Below the pieces are notes generated by a model. The model saw only the letters and a list, made by a program, of their open reading frames with translations. It had not been told where the DNA came from and searched no databases. Of a DNA stretch of 64,000 bases, positions 21,637-33,096 are shown piece by piece. The stretch lies in the NCBI GenBank assembly GCA_002221725.1, contig NJFT01000027.1, positions 186,001-250,000 on the forward strand. The letters are read 5' to 3'. The position numbers and the translations under genes were made by a program. Source of the DNA: Scedosporium boydii (lineage: Eukaryota > Ascomycota > Sordariomycetes > Microascales > Microascaceae). Positions within the stretch are counted from its first letter, which is position 1, and each line of letters opens with the position of its first letter.

Positions 21637-22355
21637 CTAGCTGTCTTCTAAACATTCCTGCCATTCGAGTGTTAACCCTTGTATATACTGGTCTTTCTGG
21701 CTGCTCCCGAGGGAGAGAGAGCCAGAGGCGTCCCGGCTGGCAGGCTTCAACTGGACCCTTAAGGTTACCTTGAGGAGTGACCACTCCGTTCCACAATGCG
21801 TAAACAAGTTCGCCTCTTCGGCGAAGTGGATCGAACGCGAGAATGCCTGGCCTGAAGCCCAAGCTCCGCCCCCTTCTATTTCATCGGTGCCGATGACAGT
21901 TTCTTCCTCCAACAAGTTAACGTAGGAATCAGCGAAAAGGCGGGCTGTTACGCCATCCCCAAGAGTGAGGAACCCGTCAAACAGCGCATCCGTCACCCGG
22001 AGTTTGACGTCCGGTGGGTGAGTAACGAAAATGCTGAGTTGGCAGTTTACTTGGCCTTTCGTGGGAGGGTTGATATGTGGCCCGACTGAGGCGTCGAATT
22101 TGTTCAGTTGAAAAGTGATGGTCTAAAGTTACCAGCGGCTTGGCGTGAGTATGGCCGGGCAAGTACGTGCTGAGAAAAGGGGGCATTTACATTTGTATCT
22201 GACGACAGCTGAGGCTGCAATAGCTCATCATTTTCTGGGAATGGGCAGCCATTTCCACTGAAAGTTGCGTTGAAGATCTGCCACTCTCCCGCAAGGCTAG
22301 CCAAGGCTAGACTCGAGGTGTGAATGAGAAGGAATAGGAAAGTAGAGAAGGACAT
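21637..22355 (-). CDS. DUF4360-like secreted protein
   Basis: Two exons, 22191-22355 and 21637-22122, with a 68-bp intron (GTAAAT...GGTAAC...TTTAG), giving 216 residues. The start at 22355 yields a signal peptide (MSFSTFLFLLIHTSSLALASLAG). The mature chain begins with a GNGCPFPE segment, then ITFQLNKFDASVGP, a Cys-containing strand (QVNCQLSIFVTHPP), and ends TLEWQECLEDS. Overall length, the early 'GCP', the 'FQ..F.A..GP' motif and the final W-x-x-C match the DUF4360 family of secreted fungal proteins of unknown function. A TATA box lies at 22490-22496, 135 bp upstream. Confidence 0.75.
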
Positions 22356-22489
22356 TTCGGAAAAGCTGGAAAGGAGTGAGTGTCGCCTGAAAAGCTGGAA
22401 CGTCTGGTGTGCGTGTAGATTCAGCGGACGATGGTGGAAGTCTGCGATGGGATCATGGAACTTGGAGCTTGCCACCATCCCCAAGCAGC

Positions 22490-22496
22490 ATATATA
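22490..22496 (-). promoter_or_regulatory. TATA box of the DUF4360-like gene
   Basis: TATATAT on the minus strand, 135 bases upstream of the ATG at 22355. Confidence 0.5.
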
Positions 22497-23214
22497 CCCG
22501 CGGACAACGGCGTGATCGGTACACATTATTTTCCGTGACCAAATTTGATCACCAGGCGCTATTCATAGGACAATGCCAATATACGATTCCAAAGGGCGAA
22601 ATTCAAGCACTATATTTTTCGGGCTGTTATTGGTGACGAAATTCAAACAGGCAGAATCCTTATTTTAACGAAACTCCCAGAATATGCTTTTTATAGCAAC
22701 ATTCATTAAAACCAGGTCTCACAGGGTCGCGCCGCGACCCTACTTCTCCTAGTTTGCATTGCAATCAATAGAACACCCTTCGGAGCCGACGGCTGGGGCA
22801 GCATGTGCGGAGGATCTGGATTGCTCGGTGATACCTAACACGGGACCATTTGATCTGAAAAGTCCTTCTACCAAGATATGCTTGAGTATATAATTCTTAG
22901 TAATTCTTTTTCTTCTTCTCGATCTTGATATAAAAGTTACCCCGACGACGTCGAGGTCCATTGAAACCTCAGTCGTAGGACGGAAATACTGCAAACGACT
23001 ATCGAGCCCCCCAAATTGAGAGTTGACGAAACCTTCAGCCGTTTAAGAAATAGTGGGATAGGTTGCAAAACTGCCACCTAGACTAAGAAGAGCCCAGGGA
23101 GGGACCTTTCCGCTCCTGAGCTCTAGCCAGACATTTGCAACTAGCAAGATGTGGCTTCATGCTCAACCGGTCTTTTTCGCGGCGTACCTGGTAGACTTGG
23201 CTTCCATCAAATAA
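22497..23214. other. Intergenic before tRNA-Ala
   Basis: AT-rich with no supportable gene; the minus frame 22749-22994 has no recognisable features. Confidence 0.45.
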
Positions 23215-23286
23215 GGGCGCATGGTTTAGTGGTATAATTCCTCTTTAGCATAGAGGCGGTCCCCGGTTCGATTCCGGGTGCGTCCA
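23215..23286 (+). tRNA. tRNA-Ala (anticodon AGC)
   Basis: A complete 72-nt cloverleaf. The acceptor GGGCGCA pairs with TGCGTCC and includes the G3-U70 wobble that identifies tRNA-Ala. The anticodon stem is CCTCT/AGAGG with loop TTAGCAT (anticodon AGC), and the T arm is CCCGG-TTCGATT-CCGGG. The discriminator base is A. There is no intron and no encoded CCA. Confidence 0.96.
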
Positions 23287-24039
23287 GCAATTTCTTTTGG
23301 CTTTTATGGGCCTATTCTTTTTGTCCCAATCGCAGAGAAGCCAGCCTCCGATTCCTACGGCTTCATACGCGCTCGCTGCTCCGGTCGCCGAGGTGACAGA
23401 TGGATAATCGAATAATCTTAAGGTTTCGACTGAATAATATCTCTCATAGCTTGCTCCATTTGATGAAAGATAATTCCGACGATATTTGACGGGACCGTGT
23501 CCGGTTTACCCTCCGCTGCTCCTCAATGTGGCACAAGCCGTAAGGTGACTGCACAGCACCGTCCAAAATTCCGCCGAGGAGTACAGTATCCCGGGAAACA
23601 CACAAATGACGGTCAGCCGCAGGTAGTTCTCGTCTAGCTGGGGCAGCCAGAGAGCAGCAGACGTGGGCCCTCTTCGCGGCGGCGATATTAATGAGGGTGG
23701 AGCGAAGGAGATCGGTTACAAAAATCACGATGTACTAACTATGCAGCAATGGCGAGCTCACGGATGATGATATCTGCTGCCTATCAGCAACGCAGTTCCT
23801 TGACAGCGCCACAGATGGGAATGCTATCGTCAGTGTAGTGTTTAAGGGCTTGCACAACTTTTTTTTAGAACCACTTGGGTCAGACGTCAGGAACTGCCCG
23901 CTGTATGAGAAAGTTTGTTACAGGACTGGTGGAGGGAGGAGTTATAACAGATAAACATGACTACCTAATTGCAACTACTTGCCTTAACTACATACTCATC
24001 CCCACACGAAGAATAAGACCATTTAAGATGGGCACGATT
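23287..24039. other. Intergenic, left edge of the cluster
   Basis: No gene recognised. The minus frame 23444-23728 (94 codons) has no family features. The stretch nearest 24039 is probably 3' untranslated sequence of the MFS gene. Confidence 0.45.
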
Positions 24040-25619
24040 TTAGAGGACATATCTGAACAGCTTGTTCTGTTTGTCGGTAAGGTCCATGAACTCAATGTTC
24101 TCCTCGTGGTCGCCGTCGGGGTTGTTGGCGGGATCAGCATCTCGCTTCTTGTTCTCCCAGCGGTTCAAGGCGTACAAGCAAAGAAGGATGACGATTGCCG
24201 CGGCCCAGAGAGCCAAACAGGCAACCTTGGCCTTCTTATAGAATGGTCCGTCGCGAAACATCTGGGGACCAGCGAGGTATGAGGCGGACATGGCGGTGAA
24301 AACGACTCCATTGGTCATGGTCTTCTTGGTTGTTCCGAGCACATTTGAGGAGACCATGCTGAGAACAATGAAGAAACTAGCAGCTCCGGTCCCGTTAAGG
24401 ATGAAGTAGGCGGCGAGCTGCCCAGCACGGTTGTACAAAGGGGCAACATTCATTAGGCCAACCAGTAGAGCAATGGAGAAGAGCGAGACGCAGTGGATAC
24501 CAACAGCGGTAAGAGTCCTCTGCTTCGTTCGATCCGCAATCCACCCAACACCGAGCTGTGTGATGATCTGGATCGCACCAGAAGGCATAGCAAAGAGGAG
24601 AGACTCCTTGCTGGAGAACTTGAGCGACTTGATGAGGATGGAGGACAAGAGCACCGTGCCTCCGAGGGGCAGCTGGGAAGTCAGAATGAAGACGATGTAG
24701 AGCCATGTACGGGTGTCAGTGAGGGTTTCACGGAGTTGGCTCCACTTGAACTTGGTGGAGCCAACGCCCTGGTGGTTGACTCGCAGACGCTCGATCGCCA
24801 TGGCTTTTTCCTCCTCCGTCAACCACCTAGCCTCCAGGGGGGATCCTGCAAAGAAGAAGAACATGGCGATACCGAAGGCTACCGAGACCACACCCGTGCA
24901 CAACATGAGGATCCTCCAGCTGGAGAATGGCGAGTTGGGGTTCGCCTCGAGCCCAGCCAGGCAGCCATAAGCAATGAGGCCGCCGAAGATGTTGGCCAGG
25001 CCGTTGCAAGATGCCCAGGCACCGACACGGCTGGCATGCTCATACTTCTGGTACCAAGATGAAGTGATCAGGAGGAAGCCGCAGGAGACGACCGCCTCGC
25101 CGACACCGAGAAAGCAGCGGGCGGTCATGAGGCCCTTGAAATCGTGGGCGGAAGACATGCTGGCGAGGACGACACCCCAGAGCGTGACGCAGACAGCGAT
25201 GTACTTGGAGGGGCGAAAGTGCTGGAGGGCTCGGTTGTGGGGGAAGGCAGAGACCAAGTAACCCAGGTAGTAGATGCTTCCGAGCCATGCGAACTGGCTG
25301 TCGGTGAGCTTGGCATCCTCCTTGATGCCCATGATACCGGCATAGTTCAGACTGAGTGGACCGAATCGGGTCAGCAGAGTGGCCCACAGACCTTGCATTG
25401 GCGGCATGATTATACTTACGTTCCCTTGTCCAGATACTGCAGGAAGTACAAAAAGCAAAGCCAAGGCAGGACGTGAAGATCGATTTTGCGGAGAATGCGA
25501 CGGTTCGTGGCCGGGTCGATGTCGACGCCATGGGCCGCGATGAACTCGAGGGCCTTGTCTGCGCCCTCGGTGGTATGGACCACCTTGACGTCGGGCTGGG
25601 CTATTTTCTCGGAACTCAT
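24040..25619 (-). CDS. MFS transporter, anion:cation symporter (DAL5/allantoate permease) type
   Basis: Two exons, 25420-25619 and 24040-25351, around a 68-bp intron, giving 503 residues. After a ~50-residue cytosolic N-terminus come about 12 hydrophobic segments. Typical marks of the DAL5 branch are LDKGTLNYAG in the first segment and CFLGVGEAVVSCGFLLITSSWY around the fourth and fifth segments, plus the central loop carrying TEEEKAMAIERLR. Family members import allantoate, ureidosuccinate, small peptides, nicotinate and other carboxylates across the plasma membrane. It is the first gene of the cluster and is divergent from the aldo-keto reductase. The shared 495-bp promoter holds two CGG-N6-CCG sites, so it is likely the substrate importer of the pathway. 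Confidence 0.88.
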
Positions 25620-25921
25620 GATGAAAGAATCTTGGTGTCAGTCGAGAAGCATGATGGATCAGGAAAAGACGGAGGGTTAGGTTCGAGATATAAAGGGAGA
25701 GAGGGAGGGCTGCGAGTGGGACGGACAGAGAACCATGCAGCCGGGTCTTGATATTCTGGGGTAATGACACTATGCCGTAATGAGAACGCGCATATCCGTC
25801 TCAAGATAAGCGAAGGCCTGCAGGCTGGGGTAGCTTAATCTCGCAAATAGGCCTACTCGCAGAATAGTTATCAGGGATGCCAAACGGGACTCCAAGTCTC
25901 CGACTGGGAATGTTTTCTCGG

Positions 25922-25946
25922 CGGATTTCTCCGTCGGAATTCTCCG
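25922..25946. promoter_or_regulatory. Two adjacent CGG-N6-CCG sites (MFS/AKR bidirectional promoter)
   Basis: CGGATTTCTCCG (25922-25933) and CGGAATTCTCCG (25935-25946) are separated by one base. Inverted CGG half-sites with a 6-bp spacer are the classic target form of some Zn2Cys6 dimers (PPR1 type). They lie ~303 bp upstream of the MFS start and ~169 bp upstream of the AKR start. The same pattern recurs upstream of four more cluster loci. Confidence 0.6.
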
Positions 25947-26114
25947 CCACCACCAAGCTGACCTCGCGCCAAGTGGGTTTTATTTTATCTATACAATATA
26001 CAGCAGCCCATGCTAGTGCGTATCGAGCGAGAAGTAATCAAAGTATCAAGGCGAGTTCTTGGACACGCCCAATCCCCCAAACCAGAGGCGCCAATCAAAC
26101 ACCACGAAAAAAAC

Positions 26115-27374
26115 ATGGATCCGACTCGCAAGACCTTCACCCTCAACACAGGCGCATCCATTCCTGCGGTCGGCCTGGGCACCTTCAAGTCACAGCATGA
26201 TGTGGCTGTTGCAGGTATGTGATAGCCCCGACGTCAGGACTCAGATGCTTCTTCCCATCTCTTACGCGCAACCGATGACTGAAATGCTACCTGCCATCAG
26301 CCGTCAAGAACGCCATCGAGGCTGGGTACAGACACATCGATACCGCCTGGTCATACGGGTAAGTAGTACTCTTTGCAAAAACGCGCGTGCGCCGCTGACC
26401 AGCTTTTTTGAAGCAACGAGGCTTCTGTCGGCCAGGGCATCAGAGAGGCATCGGTGCCCCGCGAGCAACTATTCGTGACGGATAAGCTGTGGCAAACGTT
26501 CCATAGCAGAGCGGCCGAGGCACTAGACACCAGTCTAAAGGCACTCGGCCTTGAGTATCTCGACCTCTGGCTGCTGCATTGTATGGGCCAGAAGAACTCC
26601 TCATCACCCCAAGCAAGAATCGGGGACACACAAGAAGCTTACAAGATGCAGGGCCAGTGCCGTTAAACCCCAGCGGATCCGATCCGGTATACCCTAAGAA
26701 GGTGGATGGTTCGGCGGACTTCCAGGAGGGATGGGACTTTTTGAAGACGTGGAAAGCCATGGAGGACCTCTATCTGGCAAACCCATCCAAGATTAGGGCA
26801 ATAGGTGTCAGCAACTGCAGCACGGTCCATCTGCAGAAGATTCTGGACGTGTGCAGAGTGGTGCCCGCGGCCAACCAGGTCGAACACCATCCCCTGTGCG
26901 CCGCGACAAAGCTTGAAAAGTTCTGCGGTGAAAAGGGCATCCAGCTGATCGCCTACTCGCCTCTTGGCTCTGGAAGCGCTTCCATCCTGGAGAATCCCAA
27001 GATCCAAGAGATCGCGCAAAAAACCCCCACGCCGCCTGGTCGGCTTATTCTGTCTTGGGCCGTGCAGAAAGGTTGGGCGGTAGTTCCTAAATCTGTATGA
27101 GCCTGAGTACTCTCCAAACCTCCTAACCGTGCAACGCCGAGCTAACGATGACAAGTCGAACTCGGACCGCATCAAAGGTAACCTGAATCTCGTCTCTCTG
27201 TCTCAGGAAACGATGGGTGAAATCGATGCCCTGGGGAGGGGCTCCGTGCATCGCACATGCCGACCGTACTGGTAAGTCGCGTCAGCGTCGCCTTTCGCTA
27301 CGAGACAGAGGGTTATACTGATGATCTACGAATGATGACTTTGTAGGTCCGAAGGTCTATTCCGGGATGATTGA
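26115..27374 (+). CDS. Aldo-keto reductase
   Basis: Six exons: 26115-26214, 26301-26358, 26414-26580, 26652-27094, 27156-27271 and 27347-27374, giving 303 residues. The catalytic tetrad is complete: Asp47 and Tyr52 in DTAWSYGNE, Lys77 in VTDKLW, and His108 in LLHWP. IPAVGLGTF at the N-terminus and the PKS segment before SNSDRIKGNL match the NADPH-binding features of the family. It should reduce aldehydes or ketones with NADPH in the cytosol. It is divergent from the MFS gene and shares its two CGG-N6-CCG sites. Without experiment the substrate cannot be named; in the cluster it could reduce an aldehyde released by the aminotransferase. Confidence 0.88.
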
Positions 27375-27574
27375 GTGAACTAGAGTGTCGGGTTTATTAC
27401 TCATATTAGGCAACTAAGGAATTAAATATGATACTCGAGAAATGCTAGCAGAACACCACAGTAGCAGCCCTGGCTTAAGTCCGTTTCTTTCCCAGAAAAA
27501 GAAGAAGAAAACGACGTATCGATTGCATAAATGAATTTGGAGAAGACGGCTATATACCGATCACGCCTGCGTCC

Positions 27575-27630
27575 GAAAAAAGAAAAAAAAGGAAAAAGAA
27601 AAAGAAAAAGAAAAAGAAAAAGAAAAGAAG
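27575..27630. repeat. (AAAAAG)n microsatellite
   Basis: Repeated GAAAAA hexamers, slightly irregular at both ends. Confidence 0.9.
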
Positions 27631-27829
27631 CGCTTCAAGTGAAGGCCTAGACGATGGGTAGGTTAAGGGGCAGAGTGCCAAAACATGAATCAAATCTAAT
27701 ACCTCAACTGCTAGCAATTTCAGGGCAAGACTTTTCAAAATTTATGGGCCATTACCTTTGTAGGTGCCTTCTAAGTTCTAAACTATCCCCCTGACGGCTT
27801 GGAGCCCTCTCGTGTGGGCCTGGAAGCCT

Positions 27830-27848
27830 CCGCCGATGCATGCGGCGG
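27830..27848. promoter_or_regulatory. CCGCCG-N7-CGGCGG inverted repeat upstream of the amidohydrolase
   Basis: Two outward-facing CGG-type doublets around ATGCATG, 257 bp before the amidohydrolase start. It is a possible Zn2Cys6 site of a different spacing from the rest of the cluster. Confidence 0.35.
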
Positions 27849-28015
27849 GGGCGAACTTATGACGCAGAACTCCGCCAGTAGTAAGCCCTAACATCAAGTC
27901 TCATGAGGGGTCCTCTAACTTGCGACTAGCGCGGGGATGGACGCCCTCTCCTGCAGCTTTGACCTAATCTACTTCTATTTAGATAGGAGAAGTCCGTTGG
28001 CAACAGCATGCTGGT

Positions 28016-28104
28016 ATGACCCTCACACGCACGCATACACGCACGCGTATATATACACACCTACACGTACACACACACGTACAGATACATACAGATAATC
28101 ATAC
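28016..28104. repeat. CA/AC-rich simple repeat in the 5' leader of the amidohydrolase
   Basis: Alternating CACA, CGCA and TATA dinucleotides run up to the start codon at 28105. Confidence 0.8.
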
Positions 28105-29462
28105 ATGGCGCAATACACTATCCACACCTCGAAGCTATTCGATCCTAAGCTCAAAGCGGTGCGGGAGGAAATCTCCATCACCGTCGACGAGAGCTTGGGA
28201 GAGATCGTCAAGATATGGAAGCGAAAAACGCCACTAGTCGAACCTATCAACGAGCCAGATGTTGACCTCAGGGGAAAGTTTGTCTGTCCAGGCTTTGTAG
28301 ACGCACATACTCACATCTTCCTCCATTCCTATGATGAGGCGCCCGCTACGCACCAGAAGCGAGATGAGAGCTTCGTCGAGCGAATAATCCGGGCAACAAA
28401 TCATTGCCGCATTGGATTATTGGCAGGGTATACGACTTACAGGTACGTAGACCCACCCTCATCTCTCATGTGAACGGCCTTCTCCTTAACGCCTTGATGC
28501 TAACTTATGTGATCAGGGACCTTGGGTCAGAGGGCATGCAGGAGGCCGACTGCAATGTCCGCGACGCCATCAACCGAGGCCTCATTCCCGGCCCGCGTCT
28601 CTTCGTAGCAACCAAGATCATTGCATCGACTGCCGCCTATGAGACGCGTACCGAGAACCACCTGGGAGGCACATGCGTGCCCAGGGGTTCCGACCAGGCC
28701 GACGGAGAGGCTGAGATCCGGAAGGCGGTCCGGCGGCGCATCGGGCACGGCGCGGACATCATCAAGTTCTACGCAGACTACCGGCGGCGCATCATGCGAT
28801 ACCCACCCAAGCAGCAGCACCCGTACGTAGGCTCCGTCTTGCACCCGCCAAAGGTGCCGAACCCGGACATGCTCGTCTACACGGCCGAGGAGATGAACGC
28901 ACTCGTCGCGGAGGCCAAGATGGCCAACTGTCCCGTGTCGGCGCACGCAGGGACTAAGGAGGGCACCATCCTCGCGGCCAAGGCTGGCAGCCTGACAATC
29001 GAGCACGCCTACTGGGCTGACATCGAGACTCTGGAGATCCTGAAGGAGAATAACTGCGTATTCGTACCCACACTTGCTGTCTGCGAGCGCTTTTTCGGTG
29101 CCCGCATGGGGGAAATATTGGCCACGACAAAGCGGGCCTGGGACATGGGCGTCGAGCTGGCCTGCGGAGGCGACACTGGCACCTACCCGCACGGGGAGAA
29201 CGCGCGCGAAATGGAGCTCATGATCGAGGCGGGGATCCCAGTTGAAGATGTTCTGGCTGCCTGCACACTCGGCGGGTGGAAGTCGTGCGGTGGAGATCTC
29301 TGCGGTAAGAAGTTTGGATGGCTCGAAGAGGGTGTCTCGGCAGATATCATTGCACTCGATTGCGATCCAAGGGAGGAAAAAACGGCGCTACGAAAGGTGT
29401 CCTTCGTCATGAAGGACGCCAAGGTATGGAAGAAGGATGGTGTTGCGGTCGGAATGGCATGA
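28105..29462 (+). CDS. Metal-dependent amidohydrolase (imidazolonepropionase/Xaa-Pro dipeptidase-like)
   Basis: Two exons, 28105-28442 and 28517-29462, with a 74-bp intron, giving 427 residues. The metal ligands of the amidohydrolase superfamily are in order: His68 and His70 in FVDAHTHIF, Lys196 in IIKFYAD (probably carboxylated), His256 in SAHAGT, His276 in IEHAYW, and Asp332 in CGGDTGTY. No signal peptide is seen, so it is probably cytosolic. This branch of fungal amidohydrolases includes dipeptidase-like and amide-cleaving enzymes. In the cluster it could hydrolyse an amide or lactam before or after the neighbouring C45 enzyme acts. Its upstream region lacks the CGG-N6-CCG motif but holds another CGG-based inverted repeat. 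Confidence 0.87.
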
Positions 29463-29549
29463 CGAGATGTTAATGGTGATGTTTAGCTAGGCTTTACATA
29501 TCTATATATACATATATATGGCATAGCGAAGAATATCATGTTGCTGTGA

Positions 29550-30693
29550 TTACTGCCTCGTAATTCTCCCACTCATGACCAGTAGCCGGCCTCCGTCGAC
29601 ACGGATATTCTCACCGTCGACGTAGGCCCCAGCAGCACTAGCAAGGTACAATGCGGTGCCAACCATTTCCTTCTCTAGTCCAGCTCGACGAGCCGGCATC
29701 TCCTTGTCGTACTTCATATTGTTATAGTTTGGGTCGTTAGGATCGGTGGGGTTCATCGCACTAGGAAATAGGCCCGGCGAGATGGCATTGACGCGAACTT
29801 GTGGAGAGGATATTAGCACGGATAGTGGAAAATTGCTTGTCTTTTCCATCAAAAGGAACGGAGGTTGGGAAGAAGAGGGAGAAGGAAAGAGGAGGAGATC
29901 TGGAGCAAAGGGTGTACCGTAAAATTCGGCAAATTCTGCGGCCATGATCCTGACCATATGATCTATGGCCGCTTTTGACGTTTGATATGCCGGTGCAAAT
30001 TGCCTAGATAGCAGGTTAGAGCCAATGTCGATGAACGGTAACAACTCTGAATGGCGAACCCGTAGTGTTGTGCGGCGACTGAACTGAACAGGATCACATT
30101 TCCGCGACCCTCGCCCTTTCCCACGGCGCTGGCCGCTCCCAGCAAATCTATCAGGCCGGCGACCACGTAGTACGGCGCGAAAACATTGACTTTGAACGAC
30201 GCCTCCATGTCGCCGTAGTCAAGTGACTGCATTGATTCTGCTAACTTCGACAACGGTTGACCAAGCGTGTATGTCTCCTTTGGCATCTTGCGAATGCCTG
30301 CGCAAATGACGAGGCTGTCGATCTCGGCGTGGGTCGCTCGAACCTCGGAGACAGCACGCTGGATACCCTCCTCTGTCGAGAGGTCTGTTCGTATACTGGA
30401 AAAGGGGTTAGGCTGCTCCATTCCTCACGCGCGCTAATAGAGGGGGCAGGGGATGGACGGGAAAGTGTATACGTCTGAATAGAGCACGTCTTGCCGAGAC
30501 TGCGCGCGAGGACCTCCAGCTCGTCTTTCACCGAGCTGAGCCTCTCAGTGACCACATCTATAACGCAGATCGACGCGGCATCGTTGGCGAGGAAGCCTCT
30601 GGCAATGTTTCGTCCGATGCCACTACCTCCGCCAGTAATGACGGCCTTACGGCCCCTCATGGAGAATATTTCTTGGGCCGACAGGTCCGCCAT
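29550..30693 (-). CDS. Short-chain dehydrogenase/reductase (SDR1)
   Basis: Four exons: 30473-30693, 30060-30395, 29918-30003 and 29550-29797, giving 296 residues. The classical SDR marks are present: TGGGSGIGR near the N-terminus, the CAG of the NNAG-type strand, and the active-site Tyr/Lys in YQTSK. VRVNAISPG and the C-terminal VDGGRLL follow. For the second intron I chose the GTTCGC donor (56 bp), which keeps the frame across HYG-QFAPAYQTSK; a 42-bp alternative breaks it. It is divergent from P450-1, and the shared 490-bp promoter holds one CGG-N6-CCG site. It probably oxidises or reduces a hydroxylated pathway intermediate with NAD(P)(H). Confidence 0.85.
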
Positions 30694-30950
30694 TGCGTCC
30701 AAGTTTCCTTTTGCTTTCTTTTCCGTGCTCAAACAGGGTTTTCGATCCGGCGGCTTAGAAATTTCATGGGTGAAGCGAATGAGGTGAATGAAGTGGCGTG
30801 ATGCTTGAATCTCCCCTGTCGAAGAATTTGGGGTAACGCAGCCTCCCGAGTTGCGACTTATGAGGCTGGCCTTTGTGGGAATCCAAAAACTACCATAGCT
30901 GCTGGCGTGAGATGGAAGCGGGAAACTCCTCTCGATCCTGTGCACTACGT

Positions 30951-30962
30951 CGGCTTCTTCCG
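30951..30962. promoter_or_regulatory. CGG-N6-CCG site (SDR1/P450-1 bidirectional promoter)
   Basis: CGGCTTCTTCCG lies 258 bp from the SDR1 start and 222 bp from the P450-1 start. Same spacing as the pair between MFS and AKR. Confidence 0.55.
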
Positions 30963-31183
30963 CCCCACACTCTGGGGTGAGCCGTGGGCGATGTTAGTCC
31001 CTAATGGCACGACTCGTGGCCATATGTGAGGCTCTTTGTTAAGAGCTGAATCGATTCCTCCTTGGGATCTAAATGTTTAGACCGCAAAGACTCTCTTATC
31101 TCATTTCAGAGCTTGGCTCTTAACCACTGCTTGCGACGTGTCTCACCCCAATAAGACGATTCTCACCAAATTTAGGCACAACA

Positions 31184-33096
31184 ATGGACCAACTCTCTGC
31201 CATCCCTGTTCCTTACGTGGCAGGGACGGTTATCATCTCTGGCATCCTCGTCTACGTCTACCGTCAAGCCTTCTCGACGGATATCCCCTACATCCGTGGG
31301 ATCCCAGAGGCTCCCGGTGCGGTTCCTTTTCTTGGGCACCTCAAGATCCTCGAAGCAGATCAGCCTACCAAGTTTGAACAATGGGGCGTTCAGAATGACT
31401 GGCCTGTTATCCAGGCCAAGTTTGGCATGCAACGCGTCCTGGTGCTTAACAGCTTTCAGGCGGCGCGACACTTCATTGTCAAGAATGCTACGGCCACCAT
31501 TGACCGGCCCACATTCTGGACGTTCCACAAAGTTCTTAGCACGACGCAAGGCATGTTTAATTTTTTTTTCTTAAAAAAACAATGACACAACACAAGACCC
31601 GGAAAGTGAAATGGCTGACTTTGATTTAGGTGGCACCATCGGTACATCACCATGGAACGAGGGTATGCAAGCATTCATCCCGGTTATGGAAGAAGGGCAT
31701 AGTCACTCACCTTAGATCTTTAGAAACCAAGAGGAGAAGGACCGCAGTCTCGGCATATATGACGAGACCGGCGATTCAAAAGGCCGGAACAATGCTCGAT
31801 GTCGAGTGCAGTGCGCTCGTCCAGAGCCTATACGAGAGCTCCGCGAACGGTATCACGGACGTCAGCCCAGAAGTGCACTTTAAGCGAATGGCACTGAATA
31901 TTGCCCTCACGATCTCCTACGGTACTCGCTTCGATGACATCAAGGATCCCGTGCTCCTACATATCTTGGAGGTCGTGGAGACCGTTTCAACGTATGTCCA
32001 CCTCCCTCTCCCCCCACCCCAACTTCCATTGTCTCATACATTGGAATGATTGGAACGCTAGCACGACTTAACAGAAGAATGAGGCAGGTTCCGTTCAACA
32101 AACGGGAATTATCAGGATTATGTGCCACTCTTGAGATATCTTCCTTCTGGCAACCGGACGGCACAGGCGGCCAGGGTCAGAGAGCAGCGCGATGAGTGGC
32201 TGAACAACCTGTTCGACGCGGTCAAGGAGGCCGTGGAGAAGGGAACCGCGAAGCACTGCGTAACGGAGGAGCTGCTCAATAACAGCGGCAAATCTAAGCT
32301 GACTCTGGATGACATGAAGTCCATCAACGTCTCGCTTGTATCTGGAGGATATGAGACCCTCGCAACAACAGGTACTGCGACGATCGGCTTCCTGGCCACC
32401 GAAGAGGGACAAAGAATCCAGGAACGGGTCTTTGCGGACCTCATGGAAGTGTACGGCTCGGTTGAAGAGGCTTGGAAGGCGGTGATTATAGAAGAGAAGA
32501 GCAACTATGTTGTGGCGCTCGTCAGGGAGATGCTGCGCTACTTCGCCCCCATACAGTTTCTACCGCCACGTCGGACCGTCAAGGACTTTGATTGGGACGG
32601 TGTCAACATTCCCAAGGGTGTCACCGTGATTCTGAACACTCAGGCGATCAATCACTGTGAGTGGAAGCATAATTTAGAATCAATATTTCATAATAACGGC
32701 GAAGACGCTGACTCTTCCCTAGGCAAGGCTGTGTACGGCGAGGACTCCGATGTGTTCCGCCCAGAGCGATGGCTCCCGGACCAGGGCAACAAGGTCATTC
32801 CGCCCGAAGCTCCATTCCACTACTCGTACGGCGCGGGTTCTCGGATGTGCCCGGCTGTCGCCATCTCCAACAGGATCCTGTATGCGGCTTTCGCAAGACT
32901 CATCCTGATGTTGCGAGTCCAGCCAGCCGCAAATGGTGAGTTGCTGGACACGAACTACATTACCTACAACCGTGACACCACCCTACAGACGTGCAAACCG
33001 AAAAGTTTCGCCATAAGGCTCGCTCACAGGACTGAAGAGAGCGCGACTTTGTTGAAGCGGCTGATGTCGGAGACGAGGGAGGAGAGTGCCGTCTGA
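31184..33096 (+). CDS. Cytochrome P450, CYP504-like (phenylacetate-hydroxylase family), copy 1
   Basis: Five exons: 31184-31550, 31630-31662, 31724-31991, 32088-32656 and 32723-33096, giving 536 residues. An N-terminal membrane anchor (VAGTVIISGILVYVY) places it on the ER. Then come GTIGTSPWNE, a CYP504 hallmark in the B-C region, an I-helix GGYETLATT, the ExxR in VREMLRY, FRPERW, and the haem ligand Cys455 in YGAGSRMCPA. The residues after the cysteine are Pro-Ala rather than the usual x-Gly. Intron 1 uses a GC donor (CAAG|GCATGT); no GT donor keeps the frame. CYP504 enzymes hydroxylate phenylacetate and related acids on the ring in homogentisate-forming catabolism. The exact substrate here is inference. 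Confidence 0.87.

Larger units (their letters stand above)
27375..28015. other. Intergenic upstream of the amidohydrolase
   Basis: Contains an A/G microsatellite (27575-27630) and a CCGCCG-N7-CGGCGG inverted repeat (27830-27848). No gene is recognised. It has no CGG-N6-CCG site, unlike most cluster promoters. Confidence 0.5.

Noticed and set aside
28527..29192. 221-codon open frame opposite the amidohydrolase
   Set aside because: It is an antisense shadow of a GC-rich coding exon with strong family motifs on the plus strand.
30004..30045. 42-bp intron in SDR1 with a GTTGTT donor
   Set aside because: It breaks the reading frame into the YQTSK exon. The 56-bp intron with donor GTTCGC (30004-30059) keeps it.
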